From NCBI RefSeq assembly GCF_001039355.2, contig NW_019775454.1, forward strand, positions 186,001 through 250,000: DNA of 64,000 nucleotides, in the 5' to 3' direction. Positions within the stretch are counted from its first letter, which is position 1. Every line of letters begins with the position of its first letter. The notes under the pieces were generated by a model. The model was not told the origin of the DNA and ran no database searches. It worked only from the letters and a program-made list of their open reading frames with translations. The position numbers and the translations under genes are program-made. This stretch comes from Lingula anatina (taxonomy: Eukaryota > Brachiopoda > Lingulata > Lingulida > Lingulidae). Positions 35,752-46,800 of this stretch are shown one piece after another.

Positions 35752-36846
35752 TCACGTGTCCCTCAGGCAATGTGTAGTACATACTGCACGGGAACTGTGG
35801 ATGCAACTACATGTGTCACAGCCATCATGCCACCAGCTACCGAGTCTACAGTGGATGGAACGACGGACAACGGTGTATTGTCGTTGGCTCAGCATACCTG
35901 CTGAAATATGAAAATCTGGATTATTTTAAATTATACACTCGGGCAATCATCAGCGGCTTCCCAGAAGGATTATAATCATTATCTTATGGGAGCATATTAA
36001 GAGCATCAAAAGAAACGTAAATTAACTAAACACGCTATTTAACAATAAATATTTTTATCTTAAAGCTTTTATTGAAATATATAAAAATTAAAATATAAAA
36101 ATTACCGCAATTTAAACATAGAGCACATAATCAATTACTTAAAATTTAAAAAAAAGCTGACTGGACCGAAATGCTCACACAATTTTACCTAGTTTTCTGC
36201 GTCTTGTACAATTCGGAAGCCTGTGGCAATGTGGCCTTCCGTCATTTTGACAAAGGCATTTAAAACAGCCATCTGACCATCCGCTATCTCCAAAAGGGCA
36301 ATATTCCAGTTTATGGCCTTCTCTGTGACATCCAACTAAACGGTGGCAAGAAATCTGCTCGGTGCTATTACAAATGCATTCGAAACAGCCATCTACCCAT
36401 TTGGATCCGAACATACAAGCAGGCCTGTTCTTAGCACCATGTCTGAATCTGTAGAAAGGTTTTATGATGAGATGTCTTTTTCTCCTAGCAGCTGACATAG
36501 TCAACGTCGGACAGGAATCTCTCGTGCACCGCACCTCCCCGTCACTGTCGCACGTGCATAGGTTACAGCCGTTACTCCAGACGGAATACGGACAGGCGGT
36601 TCCAGGTCTCTTGGCAGTGTTCTTCCCCGAGACGTGATTGGAATATACGGCGGGTTCATCAGCACCTTCCACGTGGTTGGGACTGGCTTCATCTTCACTG
36701 TGTGAGGGCACTAAGTAGTAAAACGGCCCCCTTTCTCGAATCTCGCGTAGAGCATCTTGCAAAAGTTCTTCCGTGGTTCCAGAGGCAAAGTAATTGAAGA
36801 ATGTGATCAAAAGAAAGATGACAAGCGTTCTTTCCGTAAGTTGCAT
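35752..36846 (-). CDS. Secreted pacifastin-like multi-domain precursor (copy A)
   Basis: Exon 1 (36189-36846) and exon 2 (35752-35900) join in phase 1 to 268 codons plus stop. Signal peptide 1-22, then an acidic linker. Six-cysteine pacifastin-like domains lie at about 84-112 (GCNLCTC...CTRDSC), 143-172 (GCFECIC...CHRLVGC), 182-210 (GCFKCLC...CHRLPNC) and, in exon 2, about 239-261 (GCDTCSC...CTTHC). RRKR after domain 1 and RRRK after domain 3 are furin-like sites, so the precursor may be cut into separate peptides, as locust pacifastin precursors are. Domain 1 has Arg at the position that is P1 in pacifastins, which hints at trypsin-like targets (inference). If the intron is not removed, the frame ends at 36175 after domain 3 (223 residues), and AATAAA follows at 36068-36073. 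Confidence 0.75.
36068..36073 (-). terminator. Polyadenylation signal inside the intron of the pacifastin-like gene (copy A)
   Basis: AATAAA on the minus strand, about 105 bases past the short-form stop at 36175 and before exon 2. It is kept in copy B (44426-44431). It would support a three-domain transcript. Confidence 0.45.
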
Positions 36847-36903
36847 TTTCTTTAAGAAAATAATGCGCGTAAAAAAATTACCTAAAAGTGTAAATTTGAC
36901 TTG

Positions 36904-36911
36904 TTTTTATA
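36904..36911 (-). promoter_or_regulatory. TATA box of the pacifastin-like gene (copy A)
   Basis: TATAAAAA on the minus strand, about 60 bases upstream of the ATG at 36846. It is conserved in copy B at 45257-45264. Confidence 0.55.
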
Positions 36912-38460
36912 CCACACCAGCAAAAGTCGGCGTGTTCGAACTGTAAACAAAATGAGGAAGTTTTTATGTTTGCAGAGAGACATATTTCAAGAAATGCGCA
37001 AGAGCGAGCCATATTTTACATTGTGGTATTCGATAATGGTCTCCCCAGGTTTTATATCGAAACGCTGCACCTTTGGCACAGAACTCACAACATTGTTCCT
37101 TTCTCTGAGCGTGGAACCAATCATAAATATTTCTGTAAGGAGTGTGAACACCGGACAAGCACCGCTTTTCTAAAAACTCAGCACACGAATGTTATGGCTC
37201 TGCAATAAACGAACATCATATTCTGGCATTTTTAACCTCCACCGAGCATCCTACAACGGTGAGGCACAAACTAAAGGATCATTTTCGGAATGATTTTTCA
37301 GAACGATTCGTTTTAAATAAATCAATTTCTCTCATTCTCTGGAAAGAAAAGAAGAAAAAAAAGAAAAGAAAAGAAAAATGAAACGAAAAATACGATTTTA
37401 TTTTCATAGAAACAAACCTTTGTTAATAAGGTCTGATCTATTACCTGAAGTTAAAGTATGACATGGAATGTATGCGGGTAACCGCAAATTTTACGCAAGG
37501 CAACGCCTTTTTAAAATTCATATCTGTTCTACGTAGTACGTTAAAATATGAAACTTTTCAGTATATGTGAGAATGAGCACTTCATTTATAGGGCAACACG
37601 ACACAAAATTTGGCACAGACCCAGCGTTTATATAAGGCTGATAACAATGTCTGAAAAACACTTCTTTAAAAAAAATAAGCAGTTTCAAAGTGAACAATGA
37701 CACAAGGCAAGAAATCTTAAATTCCTTAAATGGCAAATAACAAAAAAAATTTGAAAGCATAAGCAAGGCGTAGGTATCATTTAAAATCTAACGCGTTCTG
37801 TTTTAGCCAAAGCTATCAAAGGAAAACTTAACGGACATAAGAATATTAAGACTGCATGAAATACTGATAAAAGTAGGTTACCTGAGGCAACTTAGGTAAA
37901 TCTGCTGTTTAAAATTCTGTCAACACCTTTCCCAAATGTAAATGTAGGGAGGGAGGGAAAGAGAACACATAAAAGTGTCAAGCACACTAAAACACTTGAT
38001 ATTATCTGATTTTGCCGATTTTCATAACCGACCTTCGTCTTATCGTACAGAAACGTCTTATGAAACCTGCACTTTACTGATATAGCCTCCTCACCACATG
38101 ACCTGGTGGCCTGAGGGCAAATGGGGCACATACATATCCAACATGCAATAAAAAGTGTAAAATCTAATCAGAAATCTTATTAAGATACATGTACTGGGCT
38201 AAATTTTTGGGTAAAAATATCCCAGCAAATGTTAACAAAATCAGGCACGTTTCAACTAGCGACAGTGAAGAAAAGCAATAGTAGTGGCGACACCATGGAC
38301 AGACAGGAGAAATCACAATATATTCAGACACTTGGATAAATTATTTGTATCTAAAAGAATGTATATTAAGGGTGAAATAAAGGTAACAGCAAGGATTGCT
38401 CTGGTCACAACTTGTATACTGCATTTTGAATGCTGATGACTTAGTGTGGGGTTCCCTATA
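36912..38460. other. Intergenic between pacifastin-like gene and SPO11 (copy A)
   Basis: No gene is supported. Includes an A/G-rich microsatellite near 37340-37385. ORFs on both strands just upstream of the TATA box persist in both copies but gather amino-acid changes freely, so they are not called. Confidence 0.5.
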
Positions 38461-41400
38461 TTAGATCCATCCTCCAAACCGGATTTTGTTAGGAAGGTAG
38501 ACTTCTGATAGGAAGGTTGGAGACAGGCTAGTCAGACATTGGATTTCTGCCTTCACTCCTATAGCTACCAGCAGCTCAAGCTACAAAACAAAACATGTTG
38601 ATAATGTCAATGCATTACATGTAATAATCTATACCAATGCAAACATGTCTGCTGGAGACAAGAAGGGGGGGTATTTTCATAAAAAATTTGTCTTGACAGT
38701 GAATTTCGATCTCTTTGTTAGAAGAGAATACCCTTTTAGTTTCTAAATAATATCATGATTGATACTAATCTATTAAATTCTACAGCAACGTTTTCATGCC
38801 TTAACATAAATGAACTTTACCTCTCTCTTCCATGCTTGTTGAGCCTGGAAGTAAGGTCTTTTTGACAGATCTCTAGCTTTGTCAAAATCAGACTTCTTCA
38901 GGGGAATTAACATATTCTGAGGAATCTGAAGTCTAATAAAGTTATTAAAAAATTACACATAAAGTAGCATGAAAGTTATGTTTTAANCCTTTTTCCCCTA
39001 TTGTCAGTTCTGCATCATGGGTGAGTTTAACTATTCTGTTATTTGGTAGATTTCCAAATCTTTGGCAGTATCGTTGTACCTGTTTAACAATATTAGAATA
39101 TAAAGGATAACGACCGAGCTCTGCGCGACTGGCATTGTTGCTGGCGTGTTTACTCAAACCCAGTGCCCATTTGCACATTCTCAAATGTGCTTGCTCAAAA
39201 GGCATTTGGTTAATTTTGTTCAGGGTCATCTTCTTTTCTTTGAATATTTCTTGGGCCCAAACTTCACAGCCATAGAGGAGTATTGGCCTGTTTTAAGACA
39301 TAATTGAACCATTAGAATCCCCCAACCCCCTCAAAAAATAATTTAATTAAATAAAAAACATACAAAATACAGATTGCTTATCTTCTATTCTAGTATTGTC
39401 CTCCATGCATGTCTAGGTGATATGATTATTTCTTTCACTCTTTAAAAACAATTCCTGTTATTGTTTTATTTGTCTAGTCTTGTACTGGAAGTTGAAGAGG
39501 ACACACTGTCTGACCTATACACAGATGAGTAAGCACATGGCACTTCTGTTCACATATCTGTAAAAACTCACCTGTGAATATCTGAAGGCAATATTCCTAT
39601 CCACATAACAGAGGGGACAGTCAAGTTATGGGCCTCGAAGGAAAGAGCCTGAGTAACAATGAAACTGATGATTCATTAAAGGAAAAAATAAAATTCAAAC
39701 CATACTTCTAATAATTTTATATATTTAAATGTTTACAATTAGCCCCCCAAATCTTGTTGTATAACACATACAAGTGGGGTTTTCTGTCTAAAACCTGAAA
39801 GATCACATCATAACTCCTTGACAGGTAGACTAGATTCACTCAAACATCCTCTCAGACTTAATACAAAAAAACATTTTTTTCTTGGGATTATAAAAAGTGT
39901 CATATGTCAATCCTCTGTTTAAGTGTCACTGAAACTTATGGTGAGTTATTAGTAACATTTTTTATCTTAACCTCTATTTTGGTGTTTGGTCTGGACCCAT
40001 CATACATGTTGTTTAAGATCCCATTCCCATAGATTTTAGATCGATCTATCCCTGTGGGGAGTCTCACTAGATTACTGTCAGCTTAGCTGGCTTAAGCGTC
40101 TTTCCCGCCTACTAAAAGCTGTAAGGGGGTAATTAACTATGGTGCGCACTCGGCTGACTGCAATTTAGCGTGAAACCCCAGGGAGTTAGGTCGATCTAAA
40201 TCTTAATCTCTGGATCGATCTAAATCTCTGGGAATGCACCCTAATGGGCCCAAGTTTTTGGCCGAAGCAGCAAATCAAAGCTTTGTTGATAGATTGTGCT
40301 CATTTGCCAAGGCATTGATAAAGGGATAAAAATGTGTCAATAAAATCTGGAATAATAAGGGCACCAACACAAATATGCAAATCCAAACACACAGCAATCC
40401 AAGTATATTAATTTAAAAAAAGAAAAATCTTAAATCTTAAGAATCTTTAGCATATCAACTGCCAACTAACATTTGACTTATCTCATTGCCATTTTGCATG
40501 ATGCCAGCAATGCAGATCTTTTACCAATAGAAAACTATTTGGTTGTAAAATGTCTAGTCATTTTACTGCGGGAAAACATTAAAAATAATAAATCAAAATA
40601 AAATGTGAATACCAAACTTCTTTTTGATAAACATAAAAATGTATTATAAACCATTAACACTGAAACCATAAATTCTTAAAATTACAAATAAAGAAACAGG
40701 AACAGGAAATTATCTGATTGTGTAAAATAAACAAAATGTAAGTATAAATATGTCAATCAAACAAAAAAAAAAACATGACGGATATTTTACAGCACACTAT
40801 CTAACAAAAACTACCAAAAGATCTCAAACATAAACGTCTTCGTGAAAATAAATGATCCATACTTTACCTTAGATCCAAATTTATATACACACATAATCTC
40901 CATACCTGATAACATAAAACAGTAAAGAACTAGTTCTTCTTCAAAATACAACCATTTAATATGTCATGATCCTGGAATATCAAGGTTAACCCCACACCTA
41001 CAACACTTAAGGTAAATATTTGAGAAATATTACAAAACAGAAGTAGATGTCATATTACCATGAGGATCTCCATCCACAAAGACAAATGTAGGTAAATGGA
41101 ATGTGTCCCAGAGTTTTCGCACCATTAACCTCGTGTTTAAATCAGGAAAACCTTTACCCTAGAGATAAATAGATGATTTAAAGACATTCTGCTCCTTTTT
41201 AACAACAGGAAACAAAAGGTGGTCTACAAAAGTGGATAATAAAAAGGTATGAAGACCTAAAAAGTTTGTTTCAACAAACTGTGCATGACTTTTTTAGTTC
41301 CTTACAAATTAAAAAAACTGACAGTATTTTAGGTTTAATATGATTATTCAAAAATTAAATTTAGGTATGTTTCATCTACTCACAGTCATCATAATGCAAG

Positions 41401-42800
41401 GTGCTAAAGATCTGCAGATGCCATCATCAAGGAGTTTTTGGAAAGTAGCATCTTTTTCAACAACCAACACAAACTTGGCAGTTGTACACAAATCTGATAT
41501 GAAGTTAAGGGATTGAAATGCTTTACTGATCAAATTGGAAAAAGCAATATAAAACATAAAGTGTTTGTATTTTGTACTTGAAAGAAACCTGATCTTGTCA
41601 CCTTAGTTTGTAATTCATTCAAATTCAAGGAACATAAGTTTTCAACATAATATTCAATTTTTTGGCAATACACAATGGCATGATAATAAAAATTATCATT
41701 ACTAGTTGTAGTAGATTACATCAAAGAGATCAAAATGGCTGGGAGAATTCAATTTAAATGATAAAGAAAAGCCCTTTGACAATTCCTTTAGAAAATTACA
41801 ATTTTGTTGACCTCCCACCAAACTGCATAAATGCAATGATGTCTTCTTATGATGTCATTATATCTTCTCTATCATGTCATCACACAAATTTTTTTCTTAT
41901 TTTACAAGTTCATGCTAAATCATCTGTTTCAGCATTTAAGGGCATGTATTGGGTTGCATCATTTATGTCTAGACACCGAGGCCTTGAACCTGAAAGCTGA
42001 AAGGGGCGTGAGAATGGGGTGGGGTGGGGGAGGGGGGACAAACAGATATTTGAAAAACCATGGTTACTCAAGTTTTTCCTTGAAAAATTTTTACAAGTTA
42101 TCTTTCTAAAGGATACTATACAAACCATGGACATGGGAAGGGACAGGAACACCCTGAAATACGTGTGTATTAAATTAGAAGAATGATACAAAGAAGAAGA
42201 ATACGTACAATCCATGTATACTGCATACAACCAAGTGCTTTTAGAAGAGGCCAGACTGTCACTTCACCTGGGTTACTTTCACACGGTCTTTGTCAGTGAA
42301 ACATTGTCATGAAGTTTAAAACAAATCTCAATTTCAAATGAACAGGTATATACAGAATGACACTGTAACAGTAGCAGTTAACTAACAATACGTACCTCCT
42401 TGAAGACAGACCCTCAATCTAAATTTTACGACTTAAAACAAATGTCTTATCATCAAATAATTTTTCATAGTCATTATTACAACTGTCAACACATATCTTT
42501 TTAGTCCTCTTATAATTGATTCAGTTTTCATAACTTTGATAATTTAACAATTTCAGCTCCACTATGGCACCTCTGGCACCAGATTCTACTTTACTTCCAG
42601 CTAGAACTCTTGGAATTAACTACTTTGATTGATCCTAGATTTCAGCAAGGTACACTGCTTAGTTTTCCCATATAAAAGATCCGACAAACAGTGACCCTTG
42701 GCCATCTACTTACTGCTGAAGACAAACTGCAGTCCACAAAATTACCATCTGCTTCATTGAATGTCAAATCCCCAGCTATGGAACCTTTGGATGTAGCCAA
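38461..42800 (-). CDS. SPO11: SPO11, partial second copy (exons 6-13; copy A)
   Basis: Eight exons match the 3' part of the complete gene at 46801-54690: 42714-42800, 42396-42418, 41384-41525, 41059-41158, 40868-40905, 39572-39648, 38821-38932, 38461-38580. All splice sites and the frame are intact, and it ends in LPNKIRFGGWI like other SPO11 proteins. It carries the Toprim parts: VVEKDATF and VDGDPHG. It lacks exons 1-5, hence the catalytic tyrosine, because the contig ends at 42898. A few residues differ from the other copy (for example RSLAPCIMM versus RTLAPCIMV). This is most likely the other allele rather than a second gene. Confidence 0.85.
38981..39292 (-). mobile_element. LINE 3' fragment in a SPO11 intron (copy A), internally gapped
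   Basis: The same insertion as 47315-48476 in copy B. Here the N at 38987 replaces the 3' part, so only the 5'-most piece (CYS-type RT C-terminus ending in WALGLSKHASNN...) remains. Both copies share the insertion, so it predates their divergence. Confidence 0.75.
40016..40241. mobile_element. 226-bp foldback element with TA target-site duplication, copy A only
   Basis: Inverted ends: AGATCCCATTCCCATAGATT and the complement of GGGTGCATTCCCAGAGATTT, both running into TAGATCGATC. TA at 40014-40015 and 40242-40243. Copy B has the uninterrupted site GTTGTTTAATGGG near 49198. This is an empty/filled site pair that defines the element exactly. The TA duplication suggests a Tc1/mariner-type non-autonomous element (inference). 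Confidence 0.88.
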
Positions 42801-44107
42801 CTAAAACATTCAGTAATTATTTCTTAGAGGATTTGAATAATAATAATAATAATAATAGAACATGGCAAAAAAGAAAAAAAAAAAAAAAAAAAAAAAAANA
42901 TGTAGCTGGTTTGTTTTTGTGTACCACTCAACACTGAGCCGTGCCAGGAGATTAACCATTCTGTATACATAACGCGACAGTTGGCAGAGAAGAGAAATGA
43001 GAGCTAAAATTCGCTGAAGGTTCACTTTCTTTATTTTACGTGTCCCGTTAGCCTACATATATTTTACAGAAACCATTACATAAACAGTAGAATAATGGCG
43101 GCGTTCATTCCCCGGCCGAGAGCAGAGGACATGACAATAACAGTGCCCCTATGGATAGCTTGTCGTGACAATAACGCTTTCTTGAATAACATTATTTGTT
43201 ATCATGACCATCTTAACACATTTTCTCCTTTCTTGGTTACAGAGGCGTTTGTTTCTAAATGTCCTTTAAAAAGATAAACATCATTGGAAGATGGTAAATC
43301 GTTTTCCAAATAAAAGGTACGATTCATGCGGTTTCACCGAAAAAGTAATAGCACGCCAGTATTCCGATATGTACTGAAATACTCTACCTTTTTTATTTTC
43401 TTTCCAGCTTTATGTACATTAAATTATATGTTCCTTGCAGTTTTCAACATTAACACTATCTCTTTCATCTTCTACTTAGAGACGCATTCCATTGTCGTTA
43501 GATCACTCAATTATTTAAGGCAAAGTAAGTGAAAATCAATGTTGAAAAAAGTAATAGCATTTGTGTTAAATACATGTTATGTACTCTATGGACCATTAAA
43601 ATCATTTTAACATCGGGAAGATTTAAATGTTCTTGGCCTTATCGGCTACGATTGCTTGTTTAAAAGAGGATGGGTTAGATTGTTTCTACTGGTTATTTTT
43701 CACTGAACTCCCAGACTCAAATCTGTAAAAAGTTTGAAAATATCCAGTTTACAACATTTTCAGCTTTTAAGGCCAGATGCTCTGTAGCACCAATCACAAC
43801 AAAATATAAGTTCGATCCATTTATTAAATAAAAAATATGCAAAAAATGAGGAAAATCCTTCGTGCGTTGTATGTATCTGAAACCTTGTATGCAGACTTGG
43901 TACCGTATATGTACCATCTCAGTCAAGTCTAAAGACGTTACATGTGGATTATCATATTACGCTGACATAGGACGACACCTTCGAATTCTGTTCAAGCCAC
44001 CATGGATTATACCCCCCATTTGTACCGTTCCATGTCCTGTTATACAGAAAAACATGGACCAACCTGACTGTATAATCAAGTGTCACTTGTCTGTGTCAGG
44101 CGATTCC

Positions 44108-45202
44108 TCACGTGTCCCTCAAGCAATGTGTAGTACATACTGCACGGGAACTGTGGATGCAACTACATGTGTCACAGCCATCATGCCACCAGCTACCAAG
44201 TCCACAATGGATGGAACGACGGACAACGGTGTGGTGTCGTTGGCTTAGCATACCTGCTGAAATAAGAAAATCTGGATTATTTTAAATTATACACTCGGGC
44301 CATCATCAGCGGCTTCCCAGAAGGATTATAATTATTATCTTATGGGAGCATATTAAGAGCATCAAATGAAACGTAAAAATATCTAAACACGCTATTTAAC
44401 AATGAATACTTTTTATTTTAAAGCTTTTATTGAAATATATAAAAATCAAAATATAAATATTGCTGCACTTTAAACATAGAGCATATAATCAATTACTTAA
44501 AATTCAAAAAAGCTGACTGGACCGAAATCCTCACACAATTTTACCTAGTTTTCTGCGTCTTGTACAATTCGGAAGCCTGTGGCAATATGGCCTTCCGTCA
44601 TTTTGACAAAGGCATTTATAACAGCCATCTGACCATCCGCCATCTCCAAAAGGACAATATTCCGGTTTAAGGCCTTTTCTGTGACATCCGACTAAACGGT
44701 GGCAAGAAATCTGCTCGGTGCTATTACAAATGCATTCGAAACAGCCATCTACCCATTTGGATCCGAACATGCAAGCTGGCCTGTTCTTAGCACCATGTCT
44801 GAATCTGTGGAAAGGTTTAATGATGAGATGTCTTTTTCTCCTAGCAGCTGACATAGTCAACGTCGGGCAGGAATCTCTCGTGCACCGCACCTCCCCGTCA
44901 CTGTCGCACGTGCATAGGTTACAGCCGTTACTCCAGACGGAATACGGACAGGCGGTTCCAGGTCTCTTGGCAGTGTTCTTCCCCGAGACGTGATTGGAAT
45001 ATACGGCGGGTTCATCAGCACCTTCCACGTGGTTGGGACTGGCTTCATCTTCGCTGTGTGAGGGCACTAAGTAGTAAAACGGCCCCCTTTCTCGAATCTC
45101 GCGTAGAGCATCTTGCAAAAGTTCTTCCGTGGTTCCCGAGGCAAAGTAATTGAAGAATGTGATCAAAAGAAAGATGACAAGCGTTCTTTCTGCAAGTTGC
45201 AT
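44108..45202 (-). CDS. Secreted pacifastin-like multi-domain precursor (copy B)
   Basis: Exons 44545-45202 and 44108-44256, the same structure as 35752-36846: signal peptide, three pacifastin-like domains, RRKR and RRRK sites, then a fourth domain in exon 2. The short, unspliced frame ends at 44531. Against copy A, the 223-residue short form shows about eight amino-acid differences, most of them in and just before domain 3 (for example REGHKLEY versus RKGLKPEY, GDSGWSDGCF versus GDGGWSDGCY, RPHC versus RPYC). All cysteines are kept. Probably the second allele of one gene. Confidence 0.75.
44426..44431 (-). terminator. Intronic polyadenylation signal, pacifastin-like gene (copy B)
   Basis: AATAAA on the minus strand, about 100 bases past the short-form stop at 44531. 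A second one lies at 44412-44417. Counterpart of 36068-36073. Confidence 0.45.
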
Positions 45203-45256
45203 TTTCTTTAAGAAAATAATGCGCGTAAAAAGTAAGCTAAGTGTAAATTTGTCTTG

Positions 45257-45264
45257 TTTTTATA
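45257..45264 (-). promoter_or_regulatory. TATA box of the pacifastin-like gene (copy B)
   Basis: TATAAAAA on the minus strand about 55 bases upstream of the ATG at 45202. It matches the site at 36904-36911. Confidence 0.55.
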
Positions 45265-46800
45265 CCACATCGGCAAAAGTCGGCGTGTTCGAACTGTAAA
45301 CAAAACGAGGAAGCTTTTATGTTTGCAGAGAAACATATTTCAAGAAATACGCAAGAGCGAGCCATATTTTACGTTGTGGTATTCGATAATGGTCTTCCCA
45401 GGTTTTATATCGAAACGCTGCACCTTTGACACAGAACTCACAACATTGTTCCTTTCTTTGAGCGTGGTACAAATCATAAATATTTCTGTATGGAGTGTGA
45501 ATACTGGACAAGCACCGCTTTTCTAAAAACTCAGTACACGCGTGTTATGGCTTTGCAATAAACGAACATCAGATTTTGGCGTTTTTGTAACCTCCACCGA
45601 GCATCCTACAACGGTGAGGCACAAACTACATGATCGATTCGTTTTAAATGAATCAATTTCTCTCATTCTCTGGAAAGAAAAAAATTATAGAAAAGAAAAG
45701 AAAAATGAAACGAAAAATACGATTTTATTTTCATAGAAACAAACCTTTGTTAATAAGGTCTGATCTATTACCTGAAGTTAAAGTATGACAAGGAATGTGT
45801 GCGGGTAACCGCAAATTTTACGCAAGGCAACGCCTTTTTAAAATTCATATCTGTTCTATGTAGTACGTTAAAATATGAAACTTTTCAGTTTATGTGAGAA
45901 TGAGCACTTCATTTATATGGCAACACGACACAAAATTTGGCACAGACCCAGCGTTTATATAAGGCTGATAACAATGTCTGAAAAACACTTCTTTAAAAAA
46001 GAAGAAGTTGGCAAGTTACAAAGTGAACAATGACACAACGCAAGAAAGCGCAATCTTAAATTCCTTAAATGGCAAATAACAAAAAAATTTGAAAGCATAA
46101 GCAAGGCGTAGGTATCATTTAAAATCTAACGCGTTCTGTTTTAGCCAAAGCTATCAAAGGAAAACTTAACGAACATAAGAATTTTAAGACTGCATGAAAT
46201 ACTGTTAAAAGTAGGTTACCTGAGGCAACTTAGGTATCTCTCCTGTTTAAAATTCTGTCAACACCTTTCCCAAATGTAAATGTAGGGAGGGAGGGAAAGA
46301 GAACACATAAAAGTATCAAGCACAGTAAAACACTTGATTTTATCTGATGATGCCGATTTTCATAACCGACCTTCATCTTATCGTACAGAAACGTCTTATG
46401 AAACTTGCACTTTACTGATATAGCCTCCTCACCACATGACCTGGTTGTCTGAGGGCAAATGGGTCACATACATATCCAACATGCAATAAAAAGTGTAAAA
46501 TCTAATCAGAAACCTTATTTAGATACATGTACTGGGCTAAATTTTTGTGGTTAAAATATCCCAGCAAATGTTACCTAAATCAGGCACATTTCAACTAGCG
46601 ACAGTGAAGAAAAGCAATAGCAGTGGCGACGCCATGGACAGACAGGAGAAATCACAATATATTCAGACACCTGGATAAATTATTTGTATCTAAAAAAATG
46701 TATATTAAGGGTGAAATAAAGGTAACAGCAAGGATTGCTCTGGTCACAACTTGTATACTGCATTTTGAATGCTGATGACTTGGTGTGGGGTTCCCTATAT
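45265..46800. other. Intergenic between pacifastin-like gene and SPO11 (copy B)
   Basis: Collinear with 36912-38460. No gene supported. Confidence 0.5.

Larger units (their letters stand above)
34534..42898. repeat. Copy A of an 8-9 kb duplicated block (probable haplotype duplicate)
   Basis: Collinear with 42901-about 52190, introns and intergenic DNA included, with scattered substitutions and small indels. It ends at a poly-A run directly before the single N at 42899. It holds one pacifastin-like gene and SPO11 exons 6-13. It differs from copy B by a 226-bp foldback insertion (present here), by lacking the CCTCC-type element, and by an N at 38987 that replaces about 860 bp of a LINE fragment. 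Confidence 0.85.

Noticed and set aside
35698-35904. Plus-strand Cys-containing ORF (and 43862-44248)
   Set aside because: It is the antisense shadow of exon 2 of the pacifastin-like gene, whose minus frame has the six-cysteine module and splice sites.
36964-37158. Minus-strand ORF upstream of the pacifastin-like gene, kept open in both copies
   Set aside because: Amino-acid changes between copies are frequent and unconstrained, and it lies just upstream of the TATA box. Chance ORF more likely.
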